DNA from: Dyella flava
GTDB taxonomy: Bacteria; Pseudomonadota; Gammaproteobacteria; Xanthomonadales; Rhodanobacteraceae
Assembly: GCF_016904955.1 (NCBI RefSeq)
Contig: NZ_JADIKE010000034.1
Location: 248,001-312,000 of the forward strand
Length of the DNA: 64,000 bases
Reading direction: 5' to 3'
Shown here piece after piece: positions 36,352 through 46,350 of this stretch. Made by a program: the position numbers and the translations under genes. Within the stretch, counting starts at the first letter, position 1. Every line of letters begins with the position of its first letter. The notes below the pieces were generated by a model. The model did no database searches. It worked only from the letters and a program-made list of their open reading frames with translations, and had not been told where the DNA came from.

Positions 36352-36852
36352 CTAAGCCATGCTGGCCATGGACTTCTTGAGCAGCCTGATCAATTCGTCC
36401 ATTTCACCCGGTGCAAACGGCCGTAGATAGTCGTGGGCCATGGTATTGATGACGGGCAAGATGGCTTCCATCAATGTCACCCCCTCTTCGTCCAGGCTCA
36501 CCATGACTTTGCGCCGGTCAGCATGGCCATGGCCGCGTGCGACCAGTGAGCGCCCGTGCAACTCCTGGACGAGCCGACTGACCTGGCTATATGGCTCGCC
36601 GATGGTGCTGCACAGCTCCGCGAGAGACATGGCGTGACCTTCACTGCCATAGAGCGCCGCGAGCACGCTGTATTCCAGATAAGTGAGGCCCCAGGTCTTT
36701 ACCAGGGCTTGAGCGGCCTTGCTCAGATGCCAGCTCGCCAGCTTCATCATGCGCAAGAACAAGGCGAGTTCGGACGGAAAGTCCGGATGCTGGCGGCTGA
36801 TATTGGCGACATGTTGCTCGATCAGGGCTAGGGCTTTTAAGGACATGGACAT
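36352..36852 (-). CDS. MarR-family transcriptional regulator
   Basis: A 166-aa winged-helix regulator from ATG 36852 (MSMSLKALALIEQH); the frame extends to 36897. The DNA-binding core runs about residues 55-125 (LTYLEYSVLAALYGSEGHAMSL, GEPYSQVSRLVQELHGRSLV, with the wing around HADRRKVMVSL). It is divergent from the branched-chain amino acid operon, about 320 bases from the leader peptide. The region between contains an imperfect dyad near 37005-37022 and a palindrome at 37072-37083, either of which might be a target; this is not established. Confidence 0.88.
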   Translation of the reverse strand: MSMSLKALALIEQHVANISRQHPDFPSELALFLRMMKLASWHLSKAAQALVKTWGLTYLEYSVLAALYGSEGHAMSLAELCSTIGEPYSQVSRLVQELHGRSLVARGHGHADRRKVMVSLDEEGVTLMEAILPVINTMAHDYLRPFAPGEMDELIRLLKKSMASMA

Positions 36853-37070
36853 GAGTAAGAAGAGATAGTGAATTCGCCTCATCTTGATACGCCTCATGGC
36901 GCGTCGTTAATGTCCGATCGGTGCAAATTCTTGTGGGCCTACGCCGCGTTGAGGCGGAGTCCTTGTGCAAACCGGGCATTCATGACTGGCACAGCGATTT
37001 GATTTGGCGTGATCAGCGCCACTCTTTTTGGTTACTGATGAAACGAATTAGTCCGAATGAGTCGCTCCGA

Positions 37071-37083
37071 TATGGACGTCCAT
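37071..37083. promoter_or_regulatory. ATGGACGTCCAT palindrome upstream of the leu operon promoter
   Basis: A perfect 12-bp palindrome (37072-37083), preceded by T so that the 12-mer TATGGACGTCCA is shared with the tyrB upstream region (32743-32754). It lies about 55 bases before the probable promoter and is a candidate operator for a regulator of amino-acid biosynthesis. The rest of 36853-37120 shows only a weak dyad (TGGCG-TGATCA-GCGCCA near 37005-37022). Confidence 0.45.
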
Positions 37084-37120
37084 CCGTCCAATCGGGCCTC
37101 CAAAGACAGATCGGAAAAAT

Positions 37121-37166
37121 TTTCATAAAAAAATGATTGACAGCTTGTAATGGCGTGCCTTAGGGT
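37121..37166 (+). promoter_or_regulatory. Probable promoter of the leu-ilv operon
   Basis: The segment is conspicuously AT-rich for this genome. Two readings are possible: TGTAAT (37146-37151, five of six matches to the -10 consensus) with a weak -35 about 37122, giving a transcript start near 37158; or a consensus TTGACA (37137-37142) with TAGGGT 18 bases downstream, giving a nearly leaderless start. The A/T run at about 37114-37134 could be an UP-like element. Confidence 0.5.
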
Positions 37167-37173
37167 CGACGAC

Positions 37174-37311
37174 ATGCCGCAACGCAACAGCCACTGCACC
37201 ATGACCTGCGCGATCCGACCTCCTTCGGACATCGCCATGCTGCACCTCGGCGGCCTCCTTCTTATTTCCCTTGTACTCGTACTCCTTATTACCAACGGAG
37301 GTGCGGGCTGA
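37174..37311 (+). CDS. Branched-chain amino acid operon leader peptide (45 aa)
   Basis: A short frame, ATG 37174 to TGA 37309-37311, with AGGG at 37162-37165. Residues 23-40 contain nine Leu, two Val and two Ile (LHLGGLLLISLVLVLLIT), and it ends TNGGAG. Most of these Leu codons are CTT or CTC, and Val is GTA, which are uncommon here compared with CTG and GTC/GTG, favouring ribosome pausing when charged tRNA is scarce. An intrinsic terminator with an antiterminator partner follows. This is the hallmark of translational attenuation as in E. coli ilvL/leuL. ATGs at 37201 and 37237 are alternative starts, each keeping the regulatory codons. Confidence 0.9.
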   Translation: MPQRNSHCTMTCAIRPPSDIAMLHLGGLLLISLVLVLLITNGGAG

Positions 37312-37367
37312 GGGCGTGTGTCCAGGTAGAGCAAAAATAACCTAGATACCCCAAAGAACCCCGCACC
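37300..37367 (+). promoter_or_regulatory. Predicted antiterminator of the leu-ilv attenuator
   Basis: GGTGCGGG (37300-37307), the last codons of the leader peptide, is exactly complementary to CCCGCACC (37360-37367), which includes the left arm of the terminator. If the ribosome stalls in the Leu/Val/Ile run the 8-bp pairing can form and block the terminator; if it reaches the stop codon at 37309 it covers 37300-37307 and the terminator folds. Confidence 0.75.
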
Positions 37368-37389
37368 CGACAAGGATGCGGGGTTTTTT
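37357..37389 (+). terminator. Intrinsic terminator (attenuator) before leuA
   Basis: AACCCCGCA (37357-37365) pairs with TGCGGGGTT (37377-37385), 9 bp, with an 11-nt loop, followed by six T (37384-37389, the first two also in the stem). It lies between the leader peptide and leuA and is the only canonical intrinsic terminator noticed in the window. Confidence 0.92.
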
Positions 37390-37424
37390 GTTGCCCTCGG
37401 CGCCGCCCAAAAACGGAGCCAGGC

Positions 37425-39086
37425 ATGACGACTGAAACAACCCACTCCAACGAAGCCGACGACGGCAACGAAAGCGCCGAAGACCACGTACGCATCTTCG
37501 ACACCACCTTGCGCGATGGCGAACAAGCCCCCGGTTTTTCCATGGATCGGCGCGCAAAATTGTGCATGGCACAAGCCCTGGAAACGCTTGGCGTGGACAT
37601 CCTGGAGGCCGGTTTTCCACAGGCTTCACCTGACGATTTCGCCGCGGTCGACGAGATCGCGCGAACCTTGCGCAATACCGCCGTGTGCGCGTTGGCGCGA
37701 TGTCAAACCGGCGATATCGACACTGCCGCACGCGCACTGGAAGGCGCCAGACACTCACGCATCCACCTGTTTCTCTCCACCAGCCCACTGCACCGCGAGC
37801 ACAAGCTCGGCATGAGCAGGCAGCAGGTACTGGAAACCGCGATCGCTTCGATCGAGCATGCACGCAGATATTGCGCAGACATCGAATTTTCCGCCGAAGA
37901 TGCCTTGCGCACCGAGCCGGAATTCCTGGTTGAAATCTTCAGCGCCGCGATCGCCGCCGGCGCCACCACCCTCAACGCACCCGACACCGTCGGCTACACC
38001 ACGCCCGCGGAGATGGTGGAGCTTTTCACCTACCTGCGCCGCAACGTGCGCGATGCCCACAAGGCAGTGTTCTCCGCTCACTGCCATGATGATCTGGGCA
38101 TGGCGGTCGCCAACAGTCTCGCGGCCGTGAGCGCCGGTGCACGCCAGGTGGAGTGCACCATCAATGGCATCGGTGAGCGCGCCGGCAACGCGGCACTGGA
38201 AGAAATCGTGATGGCGCTGAAAGTGCGCGCACCGCACTTCAACCTGCAGACGCGCATCGACACCCGCAAGCTGTATCCAACGTCGCGGCTGCTGACCCAG
38301 CTGACCGGGCAGGCCGTCCCCCGCAACAAGGCCGTCGTGGGCGAAAACGCCTTTGCGCATGAATCGGGCATCCATCAGCACGGCATGCTCAAGCACCGCA
38401 GCACCTACGAAATCATGCGCCCGCAGGATGTCGGCATTGCCGAGACCACCCTGGTGCTTGGCAAGCATTCCGGCCGCCATGCGCTGCGCCAGCGCCTGGA
38501 AACACTCGGTCACATGGTGGACGAAGTCGCCATGGATGGCATCTTCAAGCGCTTCAAGGCCCTCGCCGATCGCAAACGCGATATCCGCGACGAGGATCTG
38601 GAAGCGATCGCACTGGGTCAGGATCCGGATGCCACCGGCCCGTGGCATCTCACCCAGCTCAATACCAGTTCACACCTGGGCGGCAGCGCGTCGGCCACGG
38701 TGAAACTGAGTCACGAGAATGGTCGTGAAATCGGCGAAGCCGCGATCGGCGATGGTCCGGTCGACGCCGTGCTGCGCGCGATCGAGCGCGCCACCGGCAC
38801 CGACATGCAGCTGACCCGCTTCCAGGTGCGCGCCATCAGCGAAGGCGGCGATGCACAAGGCCATGCGCAACTCACCGCACGTCACGCTCAGCGCGATTGG
38901 AACGGCAGCAGCGTGAGCACCGACATCATCGAGGCCACTGCGCACGCCGCGCTGGCCATCGTCAATCGCATCGAGCGGCAGGGTGGTGAACGCGCCGCCT
39001 ATGCGCCGACTAAAGCGCTCGGTCATGGACGACCACCGTCTGATCTTCGGGCACAGGGACGCACGCAACCGGAGACCTCCGCATGA
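37425..39086 (+). CDS. leuA: 2-Isopropylmalate synthase
   Basis: Condenses acetyl-CoA with 2-ketoisovalerate, the committed step of leucine synthesis. A 553-aa protein: TIM-barrel catalytic domain (residues about 20-290) with VRIFDTTLRDGEQAPG, the HCHDDLG metal site near residue 219 and NGIGERAGNA; the linker contains VGENAFAHESGIHQHG, and the C-terminal LeuA-dimer regulatory domain (residues about 400-510) gives leucine feedback inhibition. About 35 residues follow that domain. GGAG lies 8 bases before ATG 37425. The stop overlaps the ilvE-like start (ATGA 39083). First structural gene after the attenuator. Confidence 0.96.
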   Translation: MTTETTHSNEADDGNESAEDHVRIFDTTLRDGEQAPGFSMDRRAKLCMAQALETLGVDILEAGFPQASPDDFAAVDEIARTLRNTAVCALARCQTGDIDTAARALEGARHSRIHLFLSTSPLHREHKLGMSRQQVLETAIASIEHARRYCADIEFSAEDALRTEPEFLVEIFSAAIAAGATTLNAPDTVGYTTPAEMVELFTYLRRNVRDAHKAVFSAHCHDDLGMAVANSLAAVSAGARQVECTINGIGERAGNAALEEIVMALKVRAPHFNLQTRIDTRKLYPTSRLLTQLTGQAVPRNKAVVGENAFAHESGIHQHGMLKHRSTYEIMRPQDVGIAETTLVLGKHSGRHALRQRLETLGHMVDEVAMDGIFKRFKALADRKRDIRDEDLEAIALGQDPDATGPWHLTQLNTSSHLGGSASATVKLSHENGREIGEAAIGDGPVDAVLRAIERATGTDMQLTRFQVRAISEGGDAQGHAQLTARHAQRDWNGSSVSTDIIEATAHAALAIVNRIERQGGERAAYAPTKALGHGRPPSDLRAQGRTQPETSA

Positions 39087-40072
39087 ACACACCCTTCCTT
39101 TGGCACAACGGGCGCATCAAGCCCTGGGCGGAGGCGACCGTCCACGTCAGCACGCACGCGCTGCATTACGGCTCGTCCGTCTTCGAGGGCGAGCGTGTGT
39201 ACGCCACGCCGGAAGGTCCCGCGTATTTCCGCCTCGCCGATCACACCCGCCGCCTGTTCGAGTCGGCACGGGTGTACGACATCGACATCGGCTACAGCGA
39301 AGACGAGATCAATCAGGCTTGCATGGACGTGATTCGCACCAATCGGATGGCCTCCGCCTATGTGCGGCCCATCGTGTTTCGCGGCGTCGGCGGGCTCGGC
39401 GTCCTCCCCAGAGACGGTGCGCCCGTCGACGTTGCGATCATGGCGATGGAATGGGGTGCGTATCTGGGAGAGGCCGCTGAAGTCGGCGCGGACGTCTGCG
39501 TGTCGTCCTGGCATCGCCCGGCACCCAACACGCTTCCGAGCTGGGCGAAAGCCGGCGGTAATTACCTGAGCAGCCAGCTGATCGGCCTGGAAGCGCGCCG
39601 CGGCGGTTATGACGAAGGCATCGCGCTGGGTTCGAACAGCCTGTTGAGCGAAGGCGCGGGTGAAAACCTGTTCCTGGTCAAGCGCGGCAAGTTGCTCACG
39701 CCACCTTCCAGCGCCGGCATTCTCGCGGGCATCACGCGTGACACGGTCATCACGCTGGCCAGCGACCTGGGCATCCCGTGTGAAGAACGCGACCTGCCAC
39801 GCGAAGCGCTGTACTCCGCTGATGAAGTGTTCATGACCGGCACCGCCGCAGAAATCACCCCGGTGCGCTCGGTCGATCGCAAGAACATCGGCAACGGCAC
39901 GCCCGGGCCGATCACGCGCAGCTTGCGCGACGCGTTTTTCGGCCTGTTCGACGGTCGCACCCGGGACCGCTACGGCTGGCTGACGTTGGTCAATGCGGTC
40001 ATCCCTGACCGCGAATGTCAAACGGCGGCCAGCCATGGCCGCACTTCTCAAAAAGAGCGGACCACAGCATGA
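39083..40072 (+). CDS. ilvE: Branched-chain amino acid aminotransferase
   Basis: Fold-type IV PLP aminotransferase, 329 aa, catalysing the last step for leucine, valine and isoleucine. Motifs: [14 protein letters not shown] at 27-40, [13 protein letters not shown], the Schiff-base Lys156 in [23 protein letters not shown] and [14 protein letters not shown]. Its stop overlaps leuC (ATGA 40069), so synthesis of the transaminase is coupled to the leucine pathway. All core residues are present; about 25 residues beyond the usual family end are polar and unconserved. Confidence 0.95.
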   Translation: MNTPFLWHNGRIKPWAEATVHVSTHALHYGSSVFEGERVYATPEGPAYFRLADHTRRLFESARVYDIDIGYSEDEINQACMDVIRTNRMASAYVRPIVFRGVGGLGVLPRDGAPVDVAIMAMEWGAYLGEAAEVGADVCVSSWHRPAPNTLPSWAKAGGNYLSSQLIGLEARRGGYDEGIALGSNSLLSEGAGENLFLVKRGKLLTPPSSAGILAGITRDTVITLASDLGIPCEERDLPREALYSADEVFMTGTAAEITPVRSVDRKNIGNGTPGPITRSLRDAFFGLFDGRTRDRYGWLTLVNAVIPDRECQTAASHGRTSQKERTTA

Positions 40073-41481
40073 CTCCTCGCACGCTATTTGAAAAAATCTG
40101 GGACGCCCACGTCGTCGCGCCCGAAACCGCCGACACACCGTCGGTGCTGTACATCGATCTGCACCTGGTGCACGAAGTCACCTCGCCGCAGGCCTTCAGT
40201 GAGCTGCGTTCGCGCGGCCTGAAGCTGCGCCGTCCGGATCGCACGCTGGCCACGCTCGACCATTCCACCCCCACCCTGCCGCCACAAGCCGATGGCGAGC
40301 GCCCGTATGCAAATGCCGAGGCCAAGGCACAGGTCGCGCAACTGGAAGCCAATTGCCGCGAATTCGGTGTGCAGTTGTACGGTTGGGACAGCAGCGATCG
40401 CGGCATCGTGCATGTGATCGGCCCAGAACTCGGTGCTACGCAGCCGGGCATGACCATTGTCTGCGGCGACAGCCACACCTCCACGCATGGCGCTTTCGGC
40501 GCACTGGCGTTCGGTATCGGCACCACCGAAGTCGGCCATGTGATGGCAACGCAGTGCCTGTTGCAACGCAAGCCGAATACCTTCGCCATCCATGTCGACG
40601 GCAAGTTGCCGCGCGGTGTCGGCGCGAAAGACCTGATCCTGCACATCATCGGCCGGATCGGCGTGGATGGCGGCACCGGCCACGTGCTGGAATACCGCGG
40701 CGAAGCCATCGAAGCACTATCGATGGAAGAGCGCATGACAGTGTGCAACATGTCGATCGAAGCCGGCGCGCGTGCCGGCCTGATTGCGCCGGATGAAACC
40801 ACGTTCGCCTGGCTGCAAGGACGTCCCAAAGCACCGCAAGGCATCGCATGGGAAACAGCCATGCGGCATTGGCGTGCGCTACGCAGCGATGAAGGCGCCA
40901 GCTACGACCGGGAAGTGCGCATCGACGCCAGCCAGATTCGTCCCACCGTCACCTACGGCACCCATCCGGGTATGGCGATTGCGATGGACACGCCCGTCCC
41001 CGTCCCGCGCAATCCGGTGGAACAACGCGCACTCGATTACATGCAGGCAAAGCCGAACCGGCCGATGCAGGGCACCTCTGTCGACGTGGTGTTTGTCGGC
41101 AGCTGCACCAATTCGCGTCTGTCGGATCTACGCGAGGCGGCCAATGTGCTGCGTGGCCGGCATGTTGCCGAGGGTGTACGCATGCTGGTCGTTCCCGGTT
41201 CTGAAGCTGTGCGACGCGATGCCGAACGTGAAGGCTTGCACGAAGTATTTCTTGCCGCCGGTGCGGAATGGCGCATTCCGGGTTGCTCGATGTGCATCGC
41301 CATGAACGGCGATCTCGCGCAGCCGGGCCAACTGGTGGTGAGCACCTCCAACCGAAACTTCGAAGGACGCCAGGGCAAGGGCGCACGCACCGTGCTGGCG
41401 AGCCCCGCCACCGCTGCCGCATCTGCGATTGCCGGCGCGATCGCCGATCCACGCGAGTACCTGACGGAGGTGGCTGCATGA
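40069..41481 (+). CDS. leuC: 3-Isopropylmalate dehydratase large subunit
   Basis: A 470-aa aconitase-family subunit carrying the [4Fe-4S] cluster of isopropylmalate isomerase. Cluster ligands are Cys346 (GSCTNSR) and Cys406/Cys409 (GCSMC). Other signatures: [30 protein letters not shown] 40069, overlapping the ilvE stop, begins [16 protein letters not shown] as in most LeuC proteins; an upstream in-frame ATG at 40015 lies inside ilvE. It pairs with LeuD, whose gene overlaps its stop. Confidence 0.97.
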   Translation: MTPRTLFEKIWDAHVVAPETADTPSVLYIDLHLVHEVTSPQAFSELRSRGLKLRRPDRTLATLDHSTPTLPPQADGERPYANAEAKAQVAQLEANCREFGVQLYGWDSSDRGIVHVIGPELGATQPGMTIVCGDSHTSTHGAFGALAFGIGTTEVGHVMATQCLLQRKPNTFAIHVDGKLPRGVGAKDLILHIIGRIGVDGGTGHVLEYRGEAIEALSMEERMTVCNMSIEAGARAGLIAPDETTFAWLQGRPKAPQGIAWETAMRHWRALRSDEGASYDREVRIDASQIRPTVTYGTHPGMAIAMDTPVPVPRNPVEQRALDYMQAKPNRPMQGTSVDVVFVGSCTNSRLSDLREAANVLRGRHVAEGVRMLVVPGSEAVRRDAEREGLHEVFLAAGAEWRIPGCSMCIAMNGDLAQPGQLVVSTSNRNFEGRQGKGARTVLASPATAAASAIAGAIADPREYLTEVAA

Positions 41482-42062
41482 AACCCATAAACCGGATCCA
41501 CTCGCGCACCGCTGTCCTGTGCGACGAAAACATCGACACCGACCGCATCATCCCCGCACGTTTCCTCACCACCACCGAACGCGCGGGTCTGGGCAAGTTC
41601 TGCTTCAACGACTGGCGCTATCGCCAGGACCGCAGCGACAACCCGGATTTCCCGCTCAACAAGCCCAGCGCGCACGGCTGCGCCATCCTGGTTGCCGGCC
41701 GCAATTTCGGCTGCGGCTCCTCACGCGAGCACGCACCGTGGGCGCTGCTGGATTACGGCATCCAGGCCGTGCTGTGCAGCGAGATCGCGGACATCTTCCG
41801 CGGCAATGCACTGAAGAACGGCCTGCTCGCCATCGTGCTGGATGAAGCAGAGCACCGCTGGCTGCTGCAGAACCCTGGCATTGAACTGTCCATCGACGTG
41901 CGCGAGCAGGTCATCCAGCTACCGGATGGTGGACATATCCGCTTCCAGCTCGAGCCCTTCGCGCGGCACTGCCTGCTCGATGGCGTCGACCAGCTTGGCT
42001 TCCTGCTGCAGCACGACCAGGCCATCACCCACTACGAACATCAACAGGAGAAGGCGGCATGA
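41478..42062 (+). CDS. leuD: 3-Isopropylmalate dehydratase small subunit
   Basis: A 194-aa swivelling-domain subunit partnering LeuC. Key sequence: [44 protein letters not shown] and [14 protein letters not shown] 41478 overlaps the leuC stop; the long upstream frame is only leuC read out of frame. The stop overlaps leuB (ATGA 42059). Confidence 0.97.
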   Translation: MKPINRIHSRTAVLCDENIDTDRIIPARFLTTTERAGLGKFCFNDWRYRQDRSDNPDFPLNKPSAHGCAILVAGRNFGCGSSREHAPWALLDYGIQAVLCSEIADIFRGNALKNGLLAIVLDEAEHRWLLQNPGIELSIDVREQVIQLPDGGHIRFQLEPFARHCLLDGVDQLGFLLQHDQAITHYEHQQEKAA

Positions 42063-43150
42063 AGGCTCGCATCGTTACCCTGCCCGGCGACGGCGTAGGT
42101 CCGGAAGTTACCGACGCGGCCGTGGCCGTACTGCAAGCCGTTGCCGAGCGCAGCGGACACACCTTCGCGTTCGCCTCGCACCTCATTGGTGGTTGCGCGA
42201 TCGACGCCACCGGCGAGCCGCTGCCCGCCGCTACGCTGGAAGCGTGCAAGAATGCCGATGCGGTTTTTCTCGGCGCAGTGGGTGGACCGAAGTGGTCCGA
42301 TCCGCACGCCAAAGTACGCCCCGAACAAGGCTTGCTGGCACTGCGCGCCGCACTCGGCGTATTCGCCAACCTGCGCCCGTTGCAGGTGCATCCCGCGCTG
42401 GCGTCGCTGTCGCCGCTGAAGAACGAAAAGCTCAAGCACGTGGACGTGCTGTTCGTACGTGAACTGACCGGCGGCGCGTACTTCGGCGCGAAGACACGCA
42501 CCGTCGATGCGGCAACGGATGAATGCAAATACACCGTCGCCGAAGTCGAACGCGTCACGCGCCGCGCCTTCGAGCTGGCGCGTGAGCGCCGTCAGCATGT
42601 CACTTCGGTAGACAAGGCCAACGTGCTTGAAACATCGCGCCTGTGGCGCAGCACCGTTACGCGCATTGCCGCCGAATACCCGGATGTAAAGCTGGAACAC
42701 CAGCTGGTCGACTCCATGGCCATGCTGCTGCTGACTCAGCCTGGGCGCTATGACGTGGTGGTCACCGAAAACCTGTTCGGCGACATCCTCACCGACGAAG
42801 CGGCCGCGCTCGCCGGCTCGCTCGGTCTGCTGCCCTCCGCCTCGCTGGGCGTAGGCAAGGTCGGTTTGTACGAACCCATTCATGGTTCTGCACCGGACAT
42901 CGCCGGCCAGAACGTAGCCAATCCGCTGGGCGCAATCCTTTCCGGCGCGCTACTGCTGCGTCACTCGCTTGGTCTGGAGATTGAAGCGACCACCATCGAG
43001 GCGGCCGTGGCGCATGTGCTGACCAACGGCCCACACAGCCGCGACATCGGCGGCAAGGCCAGCACCAGCGAGATGTGCGATGCGGTGATCGCCGCGCTGG
43101 ACGATGTCGCCACGCCCGCCTTTCTGTGCGGCCTGCGTGCCTGTGGTTAA
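42059..43150 (+). CDS. leuB: 3-Isopropylmalate dehydrogenase
   Basis: NAD-dependent oxidative decarboxylase of leucine synthesis, 363 aa. Signatures: [46 protein letters not shown], the metal-binding [31 protein letters not shown] and [18 protein letters not shown]. It overlaps leuD at ATGA and is followed 11 bases later by ilvD. It completes the leucine branch. Confidence 0.97.
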   Translation: MKARIVTLPGDGVGPEVTDAAVAVLQAVAERSGHTFAFASHLIGGCAIDATGEPLPAATLEACKNADAVFLGAVGGPKWSDPHAKVRPEQGLLALRAALGVFANLRPLQVHPALASLSPLKNEKLKHVDVLFVRELTGGAYFGAKTRTVDAATDECKYTVAEVERVTRRAFELARERRQHVTSVDKANVLETSRLWRSTVTRIAAEYPDVKLEHQLVDSMAMLLLTQPGRYDVVVTENLFGDILTDEAAALAGSLGLLPSASLGVGKVGLYEPIHGSAPDIAGQNVANPLGAILSGALLLRHSLGLEIEATTIEAAVAHVLTNGPHSRDIGGKASTSEMCDAVIAALDDVATPAFLCGLRACG

Positions 43151-43161
43151 GCGAGGACATG

Positions 43162-44874
43162 ATGCGCAGTGATCTGATCAAAACCGGCCCCGACCGCGCC
43201 CCGGCACGCGCCATGCTGCGCGCCACCGGCTTGCAGGACGGGGATATCGCTAAACCGCTGATTGCCGTCGTACATACCTGGTCCAACGTCAGTCCGTGCA
43301 ATCTCAACCTGCGCGAACTGGCTGAGCATGTGTCCGCGGGCATTCGCGCCGCGGGCGGCACGCCGATCGAGTTCAACACGATCGCCGTCACCGACGGCAT
43401 CGCGATGGGCACGCCCGGCATGCGGGCGTCGTTGATCAGCCGCGAAGTCATCACCGATTCGATCGAGCTGGCCGTGGATGGCCACTGCCTCGACGCAATG
43501 GTGGTGCTATGCGGTTGCGACAAAACCATTCCGGCCGCGGCGATGGCCATGGCGCGCTTGAACATCCCGGCGGTTGCGCTGTACGGCGGCAGCATCGCGC
43601 ATGGCAATCACAACAATCACCCGATCACCATCCAGCAGGTGTTCGAAGCGGTTGGTGCGCACGGCGCAGGCAAGATCGACGATGCCGAGCTGACCGCGGT
43701 GGAAAAAGATGCCTGCCCCGGTGCCGGCGCATGCGGCGGCCAGTTCACCGCCAACACCATGGCGATGGTGCTGCAAGCATTGGGCTTGTCGCCGATGGGC
43801 TTCAACGATATTCCCGCGACCCATCCGGCCAAGGCGCACGCTGCCTTCCGTTGCGGTGAACTGGTCATGGATTGCCTGCACAAACAGCGTAAACCGCTGG
43901 ATATCCTCACGACAACCGCGTTTCGCAATGCGGCGCGCATGGTTGCCGCCACGGCCGGCTCCACCAATGCGGTACTGCACTTGCTGGCGATTGCACGCGA
44001 AGCCAACGTACCCTGGACGATCGAGGATTTCGAACCGGCGTCGGTGCACACGCCAGTGATTGCCGACTTGATGCCGGGCGGCCGCTACACCGCCGTCGAG
44101 CTGTTCGGCGCGGGCGGCAGCGCGCGCGTCGCGCAGGAATTAATCGCCGCGAACATGCTCGAAGACGGACCCACCGTCACCGGCCGCAGCCTGTATGAAG
44201 AATGTGCTGCCGCGCCGCGTGCCGACCAGCAGGACGTGGTGCATCCCGTCAGCACGCCGCTGAAACCACGTGGTGGCTATTCGATCCTGTACGGCAATCT
44301 CGCGCCGGAAGGTTGCATCCTGAAACTTGCCGGCAAGGGCGCCAATCATTTTGAAGGCGTCGCACGCGTGTTCGAAAGCGAGGAAGAGGCTTTCGCCGCG
44401 GTACAAGGCGGCAAGATCAAGCCCGGCGACGTCATCGTCATTCGCAACGAAGGTCCCGCCGGCGGTCCCGGCATGCGTGAAATGCTCGGCGTAACGGCGG
44501 CGCTGGTCGGCCGCGGCCTTGGCAACGATGTCGGCCTGATCACCGATGGCCGCTTCTCCGGTGCCACGCACGGTTTCATGGTCGGCCACATCGCACCGGA
44601 AGCCGTACGTGGCGGGCCGATTGCGCTGCTGCGCGATGGCGATCGCATCGTCATCGACGGCGATCGTCGTGAGCTGCGCACCGACGCCGACCTGGACAGC
44701 CGTCGCGCCGAATGGAAGGTGCCACCCGCGAAAGTCACCCACGGCGCGCTCGCCAAATACGCACGTCTCGTCGGGTCCGCCTCGGATGGTGCGACCACGC
44801 ATCCACGCAGCACTGTAGCCACCCCTCATCCCGTTCAACGACACACGCCCGATAAAACAGGAGTTACCGCATGA
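43162..44874 (+). CDS. ilvD: Dihydroxy-acid dehydratase
   Basis: Fe-S dehydratase of valine/isoleucine synthesis, about 570 aa, matching the shorter clade of the family rather than the 616-aa E. coli form. Candidate cluster cysteines: Cys46 (VSPCNLN), Cys119 (GCDKT) and Cys191 (GACGG). GAGG at 43153-43156 favours ATG 43162 over ATG 43159, where spacing would be only two bases. Whether the cluster is [2Fe-2S] or [4Fe-4S] cannot be told by eye. Stop overlaps ilvC. Confidence 0.95.
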   Translation: MRSDLIKTGPDRAPARAMLRATGLQDGDIAKPLIAVVHTWSNVSPCNLNLRELAEHVSAGIRAAGGTPIEFNTIAVTDGIAMGTPGMRASLISREVITDSIELAVDGHCLDAMVVLCGCDKTIPAAAMAMARLNIPAVALYGGSIAHGNHNNHPITIQQVFEAVGAHGAGKIDDAELTAVEKDACPGAGACGGQFTANTMAMVLQALGLSPMGFNDIPATHPAKAHAAFRCGELVMDCLHKQRKPLDILTTTAFRNAARMVAATAGSTNAVLHLLAIAREANVPWTIEDFEPASVHTPVIADLMPGGRYTAVELFGAGGSARVAQELIAANMLEDGPTVTGRSLYEECAAAPRADQQDVVHPVSTPLKPRGGYSILYGNLAPEGCILKLAGKGANHFEGVARVFESEEEAFAAVQGGKIKPGDVIVIRNEGPAGGPGMREMLGVTAALVGRGLGNDVGLITDGRFSGATHGFMVGHIAPEAVRGGPIALLRDGDRIVIDGDRRELRTDADLDSRRAEWKVPPAKVTHGALAKYARLVGSASDGATTHPRSTVATPHPVQRHTPDKTGVTA

Positions 44875-45884
44875 CTACCGCCACCACCGACACACTCGCC
44901 AAAGCGCGCATCGCCGTTCTCGGCTACGGCAGCCAGGGCCGCGCACACGCGCTCAACCTCAAGGACTCCGGCCTGGATGTCGTGGTTGGACTGCGTCCCA
45001 ACGGTCCCACCTGGCACAAGGCCGTCGCTGACGGTTTTCATGTGGCCGAACCGGCCGAGGCGGTGCGTGGCGCCGACCTAGTTGCGGTGCTGACACCGGA
45101 CATGGTGCAGCCCACGCTGTACAAGCAAGCGATCGAGCCAAACATCAAGGCCGGCGCGGCGCTGCTGTTCGCGCATGGCTTCAATGTGCACTTCAAGCAG
45201 ATCGAGCCGCGCACGGATATCGACGTCATTCTCGTTGCGCCCAAGGGCCCGGGCGCGCTGGTGCGTAGCGAATACGAACGCGGCCGCGGCGTGCCTTGCG
45301 TATATGCCGTGCACCAGGACGCCAGCGGTCACGCCGAGGAAAAAGCCACCGCATACGCGGCCGGTATTGGTGGCGCCCGCGCGATGTTGATCAAGACCGA
45401 TTTCAAGGAAGAAACCGAAACCGATCTGTTCGGCGAACAGGCCGTGCTGTGCGGCGGCGCCAGCGAGCTGGTGGTGAAGGGTTTCGAAACCCTGGTGGAA
45501 GCGGGCTATCAGCCCGAGATCGCCTATTACGAAGTACTGCACGAGCTGAAGCTGATTGTAGACCTGTTCTACGAAGGCGGCATCACGCGCATGTTGGAGT
45601 TCGTGTCAGAAACCGCGCAGTACGGCGACTACATCAGCGGCCCGCGGGTGGTGGATGCAGCGACCAAGGAGCGCATGAAGGGCGTGCTGAAGGACATCCA
45701 GGATGGCACGTTTGCGCGCAACTGGATCGCCGAATACCAGGCGGGCCTGCCCAACTACAAGCGTCTGAAGCAGGCGGATCTGGAGCATCCGATCGAGCAG
45801 GTCGGCGCCAAGCTGCGCGCACGCATGGCGTGGCTGCAGAGCGGCGCAAAAACCAGCCAGGCACCGCTGAAGAAAGTGGGTTAA
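44871..45884 (+). CDS. ilvC: Ketol-acid reductoisomerase (class I)
   Basis: NADP-dependent reductoisomerase, 337 aa, the short class I form with one knotted C-terminal domain. Signatures: [20 protein letters not shown] (Rossmann), [42 protein letters not shown] and the catalytic acidic cluster around [18 protein letters not shown]. It overlaps ilvD at ATGA. A 13-bp hairpin follows at 45891. Confidence 0.97.
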   Translation: MTTATTDTLAKARIAVLGYGSQGRAHALNLKDSGLDVVVGLRPNGPTWHKAVADGFHVAEPAEAVRGADLVAVLTPDMVQPTLYKQAIEPNIKAGAALLFAHGFNVHFKQIEPRTDIDVILVAPKGPGALVRSEYERGRGVPCVYAVHQDASGHAEEKATAYAAGIGGARAMLIKTDFKEETETDLFGEQAVLCGGASELVVKGFETLVEAGYQPEIAYYEVLHELKLIVDLFYEGGITRMLEFVSETAQYGDYISGPRVVDAATKERMKGVLKDIQDGTFARNWIAEYQAGLPNYKRLKQADLEHPIEQVGAKLRARMAWLQSGAKTSQAPLKKVG

Positions 45885-45890
45885 ACCCAT

Positions 45891-45935
45891 GTGGCGCTCT
45901 CCCACGTCCCCCATCCTCCGGCGGGAGAGCGCCAC
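45891..45935 (+). promoter_or_regulatory. Long hairpin between ilvC and the VOC gene
   Basis: GTGGCGCTCTCCC (45891-45903) and GGGAGAGCGCCAC (45923-45935) form a perfect 13-bp stem with a 19-nt loop, starting six bases after the ilvC stop. No T tract follows. In the middle of a polycistronic operon such a structure may stabilise upstream mRNA, mark a processing site or reduce downstream expression. Confidence 0.6.
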
Positions 45936-45959
45936 ATGGACCTTTACAGGATCATGCCG

Positions 45960-46274
45960 ATGAAACGCTTTCACATAGCACTGGCCGTACGTGATCTCGC
46001 GGCATCGATTGCCGACTACAGCACACGTCTCGGACAGCAGCCGAATGCCGTCGTCGCTGGCAAATACGCCATGTGGCGCACTGAGCTGCTGAATTTCTCG
46101 ATCAACCAGAACCCCGAGCGTACCGGCCAGTTGCGGCATATCGGATTCGAGGATGACGGCGCTGAAGGCTTTATCAGCACACCGGACGTGAATGGCATCG
46201 AGTGGGAACACTTTTCTGCTCAAGCGCAGGACGAGCGCACCCTGGAGATGTACGGCATACCGGTCAGCGCCTGA
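45960..46274 (+). CDS. Small VOC-superfamily protein within the ilv operon
   Basis: A 104-aa one-module VOC (glyoxalase-fold) protein: MKRFHIALAVRDLAASIADYSTRLGQQP at the N-terminus and IEWEHFSA near the end. ATG 45960 has AGGA eight bases upstream; ATG 45954 would be only two bases away from it. A metal-binding His and Glu can be seen (His in FHIALAV, Glu in EWEHF), but with one module it would need to dimerise. Its place between ilvC and ilvG is unusual and the function is unknown. Related one-module proteins are often annotated as arsenic-inducible or CadI-like, which I cannot confirm here. Confidence 0.82.
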   Translation: MKRFHIALAVRDLAASIADYSTRLGQQPNAVVAGKYAMWRTELLNFSINQNPERTGQLRHIGFEDDGAEGFISTPDVNGIEWEHFSAQAQDERTLEMYGIPVSA

Positions 46275-46350
46275 AGCCTTTTGGTAACACCCGGATCATC
46301 GGCTCACAACAAGACAACGACACACGCTTTGAAAAACACCAGGGACTGAC

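Noticed and set aside
35059..36426. 455-codon plus-strand frame opposite pssA
   Set aside because: Antisense to an intact PLD-type enzyme with both HxK motifs; no ribosome binding site.
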